A stretch of 14,175 nucleotides of DNA from JAZOXB01 sp040096185 (GTDB taxonomy: Bacteria > Bacillota > Clostridia > Oscillospirales > Oscillospiraceae). This document shows, piece by piece, positions 1 to 6,300 of the stretch. The stretch is from contig NZ_JBBMFF010000172.1 of the NCBI RefSeq assembly GCF_040096185.1, positions 1-14,175 on the forward strand, read 5' to 3'. Both the position numbers and the translations under genes were made by a program. Below the pieces are notes generated by a model. It was not told the DNA's origin and made no database searches. It worked only from the letters and a program-made list of their open reading frames with translations. Within the stretch, counting starts at the first letter, position 1. The number at the start of each line of letters is the position of its first letter.

Positions 1-58
1 TAAAGGAAGCCAGCAGCACTGCCATGCATACCAAAAATGCCAAAAAGCGTCTCTTCAT
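1..58 (-). CDS. N-terminus of an exported protein (cut by window edge)
   Basis: The first 19 codons of a minus-strand gene start at an ATG at 56-58 and run off the left edge. They read MKRRFLAFLVCMAVLLASF, a typical signal peptide start with a short positive N-region followed by a hydrophobic core. A GGGAGG ribosome binding site lies 8-9 bases upstream, and a 17-bp-spaced promoter lies further up at 233-261. Whether it is a lipoprotein or a cleaved secreted protein cannot be told because the cleavage region is off the window. Its promoter and early leader closely match those of the lipoprotein gene at 366-1649, so the two may be paralogues or be co-regulated; that is inference. Confidence 0.6.
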   Translation of the reverse strand, partial: MKRRFLAFLVCMAVLLASF

Positions 59-67
59 ATGTTCCGC

Positions 68-99
68 CTCCCATTCAACTAGACTATACCAGATGGGAG
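68..99 (-). promoter_or_regulatory. Hairpin that could hide the ribosome binding site of the edge gene
   Basis: In the minus-strand leader RNA, CTCCCAT (93-99) can pair with ATGGGAG (68-74) across an 18-base loop. The second arm contains most of the GGGAGG ribosome binding site of the gene starting at 58. Such a stem would reduce translation when folded. It is a seven-pair stem seen by eye, so chance is possible. Confidence 0.3.
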
Positions 100-232
100 T
101 CAACAGCGAACGATTTCTTCTCTGCCTCTCCCGCCTCTATTCGACCATTGGAATCACCTTTGCCTTTCGTACAGAATTCCCACTGCAGAGGTCTCCGCAG
201 AATTTTCATCTCTTGATACATTTTGTAGCCTG

Positions 233-261
233 AGTATATCACTTCTGAATTTCCAAGGCAA
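233..261 (-). promoter_or_regulatory. Sigma-A-type promoter of the edge gene
   Basis: On the minus strand the -35 box TTGCCT (256-261) and the -10 box TATACT (233-238) are 17 bases apart, with a TG two bases before the -10. Transcription would begin near 226, giving a leader of about 165 bases. The -10 and early transcribed region match the lipoprotein promoter at 1666-1685 at 18 of 20 positions. Confidence 0.6.
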
Positions 262-303
262 GAGGTCTTGGCGAAATTATCCACAAATTTTTGTAAATTT
301 TGT

Positions 304-317
304 TGGAAACGTTTACG
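304..317. promoter_or_regulatory. LacI/CcpA-like operator palindrome
   Basis: TGGAAACGTTTACG contains the perfect palindrome AAACGTTT centred on CG, the hallmark of LacI/GalR-family operators. It matches the catabolite-response (cre) consensus TGWAANCGNTNWCA at 12 of 14 positions. Its centre lies about 85 bases upstream of the predicted start of the edge gene's transcript, a position where CcpA often activates. The regulator is not known. Confidence 0.35.
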
Positions 318-365
318 TTATTGTCTTAAATCTTGTATATTTTAACGAATATTCATTGCAGCCTG

Positions 366-1649
366 TCAGCGGAACGCTCCGTCATAATTGCTTCGGTAAA
401 AGTCTTCTTTGCTGATATGACACAGCTCGTAATTTCCGGGCGAATTGCTCAGCAAACCGGCGAAATACCCGTCGCACTCATAATGCGCAGAGAACGGCAT
501 CGCGTTCTCGCCGCGGGTATCCAGCTCGATCACGGAGCCGTCCGCAAGGTCGACCGCCCAGGCATTACAGGCGTTCTCCGTTCCGCACAGGACGATCGCA
601 TGGCCGTCCAGAAGCAGATAGTTGTAGAATTTCCGTTCCTGCTCGTGGGTGAAGAGCTTTTTGGTCTCCTGTGTCTCCATGTCGTAGACATAAACGCTGC
701 GACCGACCTGATACACGGCATATTTTCCCCAGCTCCTATGCGGATCCGCCGACCAGACAAAAGGCTCCGACCCGTCCACGATCGTCGTTTCCACCCCGGT
801 TCTCAGGTCCCGCGAAAGGATGCGATAGCGGATATAGAGCCGCTCGTACTCGTCCCACGAGGCCTCCTCCGGCTGCTGCGCGGCCCAGTCCGCAAAGTCC
901 GGCGCGCCCTCCGCCGTTTCCTGCACCTGAAAAACGGCGCAGTCGCCCCAGACGCCGTACAGGTCATAATTTTCGGCATGTTCGAGGATCGTCGCCTCCT
1001 CTCCCGTCTGCAGATCAACGGAGACAAGGCGGTTTTCCTGCTCGTCCCGCGTCAGCTGGCCGTCTTCCGGCAGATAGGCCGCTCTGGTCACGGTGAGATA
1101 GGCCTTCCCAAAGGAAATGCAGCGCAGCGTGCAGCGGTATTCCTCGCCCTCGTTCTCCGGCTCCCAGCTTGCAAGGACCCGGAGCGCCCCGCCGGAGAGC
1201 GGCCGCGAGACGAGCGACGCTGCGGACTCGCCGTCCTGCAGGACAAGCGCATAGAGGCTGTCCCGATATTCCGCCAGCGCGCTCAGGTTGCCGAAGCAGG
1301 CGCTGCAGGTGCTGTCATTGTGCCGGCAGCCGCTTTGATAACACGGAACATAGGCTGTGCGGGTCACAGGATCGTAGGCCTCAATATAGGGATGAAGCAT
1401 CATATCCCACTGCCAGAACCCGCCGGTCGACGGCGAATCGGCCATGTTGATGGAGACCAGAAGATTTTCCTCCGGGACCGGGTAAGTCGTGATGGCGGTC
1501 TCCGCCGCGGGCGGCTGAGTTGGCTGCGCGCTCTCCGGCGGCGTGCTCCCCTGCCGGACGCTTTCAGCCGCAGGCGCGGCATAGCAGCCGGTCAGAAGCA
1601 GAACGCCAGACAGGAGCAGAGCCAGCCGTTTTCCGATCGATGTGTTCAT
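366..1649 (-). CDS. Lipoprotein of unknown function with Cys/His cluster
   Basis: A 427-residue exported lipoprotein. The start at 1649 was chosen over an in-frame ATG further upstream because AGGGAGG lies just before it and because it begins a signal peptide directly: KR at 7-8, a hydrophobic core, and lipobox LLTGC with Cys22. Residues 23-60 are rich in Pro, Ser, Thr and Ala, a flexible membrane linker. A cluster C103, C108, H110, C115, C118 follows and may bind a metal or form disulfides. The rest alternates short beta-like segments with turns (for example YVYDMETQETKKLF and SRDLRTGVETTIV), which suggests a beta-propeller-like fold of the kind common in gut Clostridia lipoproteins. I do not recognise a named family or substrate. 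It is monocistronic, with its own promoter at 1678-1706. Confidence 0.75.
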   Translation of the reverse strand: MNTSIGKRLALLLSGVLLLTGCYAAPAAESVRQGSTPPESAQPTQPPAAETAITTYPVPEENLLVSINMADSPSTGGFWQWDMMLHPYIEAYDPVTRTAYVPCYQSGCRHNDSTCSACFGNLSALAEYRDSLYALVLQDGESAASLVSRPLSGGALRVLASWEPENEGEEYRCTLRCISFGKAYLTVTRAAYLPEDGQLTRDEQENRLVSVDLQTGEEATILEHAENYDLYGVWGDCAVFQVQETAEGAPDFADWAAQQPEEASWDEYERLYIRYRILSRDLRTGVETTIVDGSEPFVWSADPHRSWGKYAVYQVGRSVYVYDMETQETKKLFTHEQERKFYNYLLLDGHAIVLCGTENACNAWAVDLADGSVIELDTRGENAMPFSAHYECDGYFAGLLSNSPGNYELCHISKEDFYRSNYDGAFR

Positions 1650-1677
1650 CTGTTTTCCCTCCCTTTTTTGCAGCCTG

Positions 1678-1706
1678 AGTATACCATTTCCGCCCCGGCA
1701 GAACAA
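1678..1706 (-). promoter_or_regulatory. Promoter of the lipoprotein gene
   Basis: On the minus strand TTGTTC (1701-1706) and TATACT (1678-1683) are separated by 17 bases, with an extended TGG before the -10. The transcript would start about 20 bases upstream of the ATG at 1649, leaving room for the AGGGAGG ribosome binding site. Confidence 0.6.
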
Positions 1707-1803
1707 GGGAGATACCCGTAAGGATTTCTTAAGATTTGTTTAATTTGAATAAAAATACGCAGAATCATTTTTCACATTTATTCACTATTTTGCTGAGGGG
1801 TAC

Positions 1804-1834
1804 AAAAAAGCGGAAGCCGGGCGGCTTCCGCTTT
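1804..1834 (-). terminator. Intrinsic terminator of the MBOAT-DHHW operon
   Basis: A perfect 12-bp stem (1807-1818 with 1823-1834) closes a GGGC/GCCC loop and is followed on the minus strand by a run of six T (1804-1809). It lies 16 bases beyond the stop of the DHHW gene and so ends that operon. Confidence 0.9.
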
Positions 1835-1849
1835 AGGAGACAGTATTAC

Positions 1850-3220
1850 TCAGTCAACGAGGCGCTCGAGCCAGGTGATGTAGGAATCGGAATTCAGCAT
1901 GATGGGATAGTCCAGCACGATGCAGTCGTTCACGCCCTGTTCCTTCGCAAAGGCGGTCAGATCGAGGCTGGGCTTGCCGTCGCGGTTGAATTCGCGCGGA
2001 TCGATGGCGATGATCTTGCTGTAGTGGCTCGTGAGCCACGGCGTGAAGGCGTTGCCGTAGGACTCCTTGAGGATCATGCACACCGGGCCGTCGACATTTG
2101 TCTTGATGACGGTGATGGGATGGTCGCCGCCGAGGAATGTCAGGTATTTGTTCGACGTATCGTCCACCTTGCAAAGCGTGCCGCCGAAATATTCCATAGA
2201 GAACTCCGCATCCGGGTACCACTTCGTGTCCAGATCGACGAACGGGCGCCAGAACTGCACGGTGTCCGGGTTGTCCGCAAGGGCCTGACTCTGGGGATAG
2301 GCCTTAATAGCGCTGTAGAGCGAGCCGAGGAAGCCGGTGTATTCGCCGCTTTCAAACTTGCTCAGCGGCTCGGCCTTGAGGCCCGCGCTCTCGCAGAAGG
2401 CTGTGTAGGCATAATAGGCGCCGAGGGCCGTCCAGTGGTGGTCCGAACGGAAGTAGAGGTATTCGTCCTTGTGTGCCTCAAGCTTGCTGTAGGCATCGAC
2501 CGCGATCGCCGTGCTCTTGAGCTCCTTCAGGCGGTCATAGCACGCCGCGATCATGTCCGTCTGCAGCATGTGCTGGTTCTCCGCCGGGGCGTAGAACGCG
2601 GCCGCATTCGGCACGGCGATGGAGAACGTGCGCACGCTGCTGCCAAGCTTCGCAGCAATGTCGTTCACCGCATCGGCATAGGAGCGGATGGTGTCCTTGT
2701 CGCCATAGGGGACCTCCATGGCGCGGTCGCCCACGACGAGCACGGAGCCGAGCTCCTCTGCAGCAGCGTCGGGATCCTGCGTCTGGGTGGGCTGAGTCGG
2801 CTCCGTCGGCTCGGTGGAGTCGGTGGCCGTCCCGCTCGTCCCGCTGGGCTGGGTCGAGGACGAGGGCGTCGTATCGTCCGTCGACGGCAGGGCTTCGCCG
2901 TGGTTGGCTGCGCCGCCGTTCATATTGATGACGAGCTGCGCGCCGTCCTTCGAGCCGCCGCTGAAGTAATAGAAGCCGTTGAGCGAGCGGTTCGCATTCA
3001 TCAGCTTTTCGCGGTTCGGGAACGTATCGGCAAAATAGTCGCGGTAATCCGAGGCGTAGCTGCCGTCGAGCATGGCGGAGAACGTCAGCTTCGGGCGGGT
3101 CTTCAGCTTGCGCCGCTCGGATTCGGAATAGGTCGCATCCTTGTCCAGCAGGGCATACAGGCCGATGCAGAGCATGCCGGCCAGCAGCAGGCAGGACAGG
3201 ATGGTGTAGATTCGTTTCAT
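1850..3220 (-). CDS. DHHW-family protein (AlgJ/AlgX-like partner of MBOAT acyltransferase)
   Basis: A 456-residue membrane-anchored extracytoplasmic protein of the DHHW family, related to the SGNH-type AlgJ/AlgX/DltD group that works with MBOAT proteins to O-acylate surface polymers. One membrane segment lies at residues 5-25. A low-complexity Thr/Ser/Pro/Gln stretch occupies about 112-152, then the conserved domain follows: VVGDRAMEV near 162-170, the family motif DHHW at 260-263 (in YFRSDHHWTALGAYYAY), and MILKESYGNAF at 382-392. The ATG at 3220 was chosen because GGAGGT lies 7 bases upstream; a GTG at 3229 overlaps that site and cannot use it. It follows the MBOAT gene by 18 bases and ends in the terminator at 1804-1834. 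The polymer substrate (exopolysaccharide, teichoic acid or peptidoglycan) is unknown. Confidence 0.88.
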   Translation of the reverse strand: MKRIYTILSCLLLAGMLCIGLYALLDKDATYSESERRKLKTRPKLTFSAMLDGSYASDYRDYFADTFPNREKLMNANRSLNGFYYFSGGSKDGAQLVINMNGGAANHGEALPSTDDTTPSSSTQPSGTSGTATDSTEPTEPTQPTQTQDPDAAAEELGSVLVVGDRAMEVPYGDKDTIRSYADAVNDIAAKLGSSVRTFSIAVPNAAAFYAPAENQHMLQTDMIAACYDRLKELKSTAIAVDAYSKLEAHKDEYLYFRSDHHWTALGAYYAYTAFCESAGLKAEPLSKFESGEYTGFLGSLYSAIKAYPQSQALADNPDTVQFWRPFVDLDTKWYPDAEFSMEYFGGTLCKVDDTSNKYLTFLGGDHPITVIKTNVDGPVCMILKESYGNAFTPWLTSHYSKIIAIDPREFNRDGKPSLDLTAFAKEQGVNDCIVLDYPIMLNSDSYITWLERLVD

Positions 3221-3238
3221 GCAGAGCACCTCCGGGAG

Positions 3239-4723
3239 TCAGAATTGCGCATACATGGACGGCGAACTCGTCGAACCGACAAGGGACACCGTGCACAGCC
3301 ACAGCAGCAGGATGAGGAACAGAAAGACGCTGGCAAGGTAAATGCCCTTTTTCACCGTCACGGCGCCGCGGCGGTCGGAACGCCCCATGCCGAACAGGCC
3401 GCTCCAGATAAAGCCGAACCAGCGCGGAAGCACGGACGAACCGATGAGGCAGGTCAGGAGCAGCGGCAGCGAGTTTTTGAGCTGCAGCGAAACACCTGAG
3501 CCAGCAAAGCTCGTTCCGCCGCCGAACATGGCGGCAAATGCCGAGCCGATGCCGGAGAGCGACGTATTCATGAACAGCACCCAGCCGATGAGCACAAAGA
3601 ACATCGTCACGAGGTTGCGCACGATAAACGGGAGCGTTTCCAGCTTCGGGGCGATCTGCTTTTCGATGGACAGCAGCACGAAGAAATACAGGCCCCACAG
3701 CACAAAGTTCCAGCTTGCGCCGTGCCACAGACCTGTCAGTGCCCAGACAGCCAGCAGATTGAGGATCTGACGAGCCTTGCCGCGGCGGTTGCCGCCGAGC
3801 GGGATATAGACATAGTCGCGGAAGAAGCTGCCGAGCGACATATGCCAGCGGCGCCAGAACTCCGTGATGGACGTGGAGATGTACGGCAGGTCAAAGTTCT
3901 CGCAGTAGCGGAAGCCGAAGATGCGGCCAAGGCCAATGGCCATATCGGAATAGCCGGAGAAATCGAAATAGATCTGGAACATGAACATCAGCGCAGCGAG
4001 CCATGCGCCGACGAACGTGCCGTTTCCGCCGCCGGTGCTCAGCGACGCAACGACCTTGCCCGCATAATCGGCAAGCAGGACCTTCTTGGCAAGGCCAATG
4101 ATAAAGCGCTGTGCGCCCTCGAAGGCCGCGCGCGGCGTGGTGCGGCGGTCCATGAGCTGCCGGGCAACCTGCTCATAGCGCACAATGGGGCCCTGCATCA
4201 TCTTCGGGAACATAGAGAGGTAGAGCAGCAGATTGAAGAACGAACGCTCCGCCTTGACCTTACCGCGATAGACATCCGCCACATAGGAGATAACCTGGAA
4301 GGCATAGAACGACAGGCCGAGGGGCAGGGCGCTCGTCGGCGACCGGAAGGCAAAGCCAATGGAATTCAGGCCGTTCGTAATGCCGCGCAGCGCGGCAAGC
4401 ATCACGCCGCCGTCCGCGACGGTGATGCCGAAGATGCCGAGGAAGAAGTCCAGATATTTGAACAGGCCCAGCACCGCCAGATTGACGACGACCGGCAGGA
4501 GGAGCGTATTGCGCTTCCCCGGCCGGATGCACCGCGCCATGGCGAAGTTTGCATAGGAAAGGCCGACGAGCAGCAGCACATAGACCGGCTGCCCCATGGC
4601 ATAGAACAGCAGGCTGGCCGCCAGCAGGACGATATTCTTCAGCCGCAGACCGGGCACCAGAAAATAGACCAGCAGCGTCAGCGGCAGGAACAGATAGAGA
4701 AAATACAGGCTTGAAAATTCCAT
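3239..4723 (-). CDS. MBOAT-family membrane O-acyltransferase (AlgI/DltB-like)
   Basis: A 494-residue polytopic membrane protein of the membrane-bound O-acyltransferase family. These proteins pass acyl groups, often acetyl, across the membrane onto cell-wall or secreted polysaccharides. It starts with the usual hydrophobic MEFSSLYFLYLFLPLTLLVY and carries the family hallmarks: LPLGLSFYAFQVISYVADVY (133-152), FDFSGYSDMAIGLGR (253-267), FWRRWHMSLGSFFRDYVY (289-306), YIPLGGNR (306-313) and the catalytic His334 in GLWHGASWNF. Length is normal for the family. The start has an AGAGGTGG ribosome binding site. It is the first gene of a two-gene operon with the DHHW gene, driven by the promoter at 4760-4787. 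The acceptor polymer cannot be read from the sequence; no glycan genes lie nearby. Confidence 0.93.
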   Translation of the reverse strand: MEFSSLYFLYLFLPLTLLVYFLVPGLRLKNIVLLAASLLFYAMGQPVYVLLLVGLSYANFAMARCIRPGKRNTLLLPVVVNLAVLGLFKYLDFFLGIFGITVADGGVMLAALRGITNGLNSIGFAFRSPTSALPLGLSFYAFQVISYVADVYRGKVKAERSFFNLLLYLSMFPKMMQGPIVRYEQVARQLMDRRTTPRAAFEGAQRFIIGLAKKVLLADYAGKVVASLSTGGGNGTFVGAWLAALMFMFQIYFDFSGYSDMAIGLGRIFGFRYCENFDLPYISTSITEFWRRWHMSLGSFFRDYVYIPLGGNRRGKARQILNLLAVWALTGLWHGASWNFVLWGLYFFVLLSIEKQIAPKLETLPFIVRNLVTMFFVLIGWVLFMNTSLSGIGSAFAAMFGGGTSFAGSGVSLQLKNSLPLLLTCLIGSSVLPRWFGFIWSGLFGMGRSDRRGAVTVKKGIYLASVFLFLILLLWLCTVSLVGSTSSPSMYAQF

Positions 4724-4759
4724 AGGCAGTCCACCTCTTTCGACAGTTTTTTCTCTCTC

Positions 4760-4787
4760 ATTCTATCAGAATTCCGGCGGATTGCAA
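4760..4787 (-). promoter_or_regulatory. Promoter of the MBOAT-DHHW operon
   Basis: On the minus strand TTGCAA (4782-4787) and TAGAAT (4760-4765) are 16 bases apart, with an extended TGA before the -10. It lies in the 80-base gap between the symporter and MBOAT genes, so the acyltransferase operon probably has its own transcript. No terminator is visible after the symporter, so read-through is also possible. Confidence 0.55.
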
Positions 4788-4803
4788 GCACTAATTTACA
4801 TAA

Positions 4804-6189
4804 TTACGTTTTTCCCGCAGGACGCCTGCTCCCTTCGACGACCTGTCTCCAGAGCAGCAGCAGGGCCGTGAGATTCGGCAGGGCCATGCACGCATTGAGG
4901 ATATCTGCCAGCTCCCACGCCGCCTTCACGGACAAAAGCGGCGCAGTGGAGAGCGCGGCAAGATAGCACCATCGGTACAGGCGCTGCGCCCGCTGCGAGC
5001 CGCCCGTCAGATAGCGCAGGCACTGCTCGCCATAAAAATTCCAACCGATGATCGTGGAGAATGCAAAGAAGACCAGGCAGGCCAGCAGCAGGAACGACGA
5101 CAGCCCCGCAGGCCATGGCAGCGCCGTGCGCCACGCCTGCTCCGTGATGCGGAAGCCTGCAAGCCCCGGCGCACACCACGCGCCCGTCACGACAAGGCAC
5201 AGGCCGGTCAAGGAGCAGATGACGATGGTGTCGAGGAACGTTCCCGTCATGGTCACAAGACCCTGCCGGACCGGGTCCTCGTTGCTGGAGCAGGCCGCCG
5301 CGATCGGCGTGGAGCCGAGGCCAGCCTCATTCGTAAAGACGCCGCGGCCGATCCCCATCCGCAGGATGCGCCGCATTGTCAGCCCGCCCGCTGCGCCGGC
5401 GGCAGCGCGCGGAGAAAATGCTGAGACCGCGATCAGACGCAGCGCCGCCGGGATCTGCGCCCGGCAGCGCACAAGGATGAGCACGGAGCAGAGGACATAC
5501 ACGGCGGACATCAGCGGAACGACGAGCGAGCACACACGCGAGATGCGATCCGCTCCGCCGAGCAGCACCATGGCGGAGAACAGGACCGTCAGACCGCCCG
5601 CGATGACAGCCGCCCAGGTCACGGCGTTCCCGCCGGCCGTCATGGCGACGCTGCGCTTCAGCGGGTCGAAAAAGCCCTCGACCGCCGTCGTGATGCTGTT
5701 GACCTGTGCCACTGTGCCCACGCCGAGCAGGCCGACCGCCGCCCCGACGACCGCGAACGTCACGGCGAGCCAGCGCCAGCCCAGCCCCTGCTCGATGTAG
5801 CAGAATGGCCCCCCGAGCCACTTCCCGCCCTGCCGCCTGCGGTAGCGCACCGCAAGATAGCCCTCGGCATACTGCGTCGCCATGCCGAACAGCGCCGCGA
5901 CCATCATCCACAGCAGAGCGCCCGGCCCGCCCGCGGCCAGCGCCGTGGCCACGCCGACGATATTGCCCGTGCCGATCGTGGCGGCAAGGGCCGTGCACAG
6001 CGCGGCATAGGGCGAGATGCCGTCCGCGCTCTCCCCGCCGCGGAAGATCGCGCGCAGTGCCTGCCCGAGCCGCCGCAGCGGCAGGCCGCGCAGGCGGAGC
6101 ATGTACCAGATGCCCGTCCCCAGAAACAGTGCCATCATCGGCCAGCCCCACACAGCCTCGCCCACGCGCGCCAGAAGTGAATTCTGCAT
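4804..6189 (-). CDS. Sodium/alanine (glycine) symporter, AGCS family
   Basis: A 461-residue polytopic membrane protein of the alanine/glycine:cation symporter family, which imports alanine or glycine with sodium ions. Family features: GTGIWYMLRLRGLPLRR near 24-40 after the first membrane span, YAALCTALAATIGTGNIVGV (61-80), the GGPGALLWM stretch (87-95) and FGMATQYAEGYLAVRYR (101-117), followed by further hydrophobic spans. Length is normal. The ATG at 6189 has a GGGGAGGT ribosome binding site 4 bases upstream. It is divergent from the ABC transporter at 6301, with about 110 bases between the two starts. I could not find a convincing promoter or riboswitch for it. The choice between alanine and glycine is not decided by the sequence. 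Confidence 0.92.
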   Translation of the reverse strand: MQNSLLARVGEAVWGWPMMALFLGTGIWYMLRLRGLPLRRLGQALRAIFRGGESADGISPYAALCTALAATIGTGNIVGVATALAAGGPGALLWMMVAALFGMATQYAEGYLAVRYRRRQGGKWLGGPFCYIEQGLGWRWLAVTFAVVGAAVGLLGVGTVAQVNSITTAVEGFFDPLKRSVAMTAGGNAVTWAAVIAGGLTVLFSAMVLLGGADRISRVCSLVVPLMSAVYVLCSVLILVRCRAQIPAALRLIAVSAFSPRAAAGAAGGLTMRRILRMGIGRGVFTNEAGLGSTPIAAACSSNEDPVRQGLVTMTGTFLDTIVICSLTGLCLVVTGAWCAPGLAGFRITEQAWRTALPWPAGLSSFLLLACLVFFAFSTIIGWNFYGEQCLRYLTGGSQRAQRLYRWCYLAALSTAPLLSVKAAWELADILNACMALPNLTALLLLWRQVVEGSRRPAGKT

Positions 6190-6235
6190 AGTACCTCCCC
6201 GATTCTGAACAATCCGTGAATTTTGGCCGCGCAGT

Positions 6236-6264
6236 TTGCCTTTTCCCCGGGCGGCCGGTATAAT
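6236..6264 (+). promoter_or_regulatory. Promoter of the ABC transporter gene
   Basis: TTGCCT (6236-6241) and a perfect TATAAT (6259-6264) are 17 bases apart. Transcription would begin near 6271, about 30 bases before the ATG at 6301. It sits in the divergent gap with the symporter gene. Confidence 0.75.
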
Positions 6265-6300
6265 AATATGATGTATTCTATGGGAAGGGTATCATAATTT

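Larger units (their letters stand above)
61..365. other. Intergenic region and long leader of the edge gene
   Basis: About 300 bases with no convincing gene between the edge gene (start 58) and the end of the lipoprotein gene (366). Short ORFs here lack ribosome binding sites and cross the predicted promoter. The region holds a promoter (233-261), a leader of roughly 165 bases, the possible RBS-hiding hairpin (68-99) and a LacI/CcpA-type palindrome (304-317). It is clearly more AT-rich than the genes around it. I see no terminator for the lipoprotein gene. Confidence 0.6.

Noticed and set aside
84..284. Minus-strand ORF of 66 codons
   Set aside because: It starts upstream of the predicted promoter of the edge gene and has no ribosome binding site.
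333..1721. Plus-strand ORF of 462 codons
   Set aside because: It lies antisense to the lipoprotein gene, has no ribosome binding site, and its Arg/Ala/Val-rich composition is typical of reverse reading of GC-rich genes.
1736..3499. Plus-strand ORF of 587 codons
   Set aside because: It is antisense to the DHHW and MBOAT genes, crosses their gap and the operon terminator, and shows shadow composition (many His, Arg, Glu, Gln).
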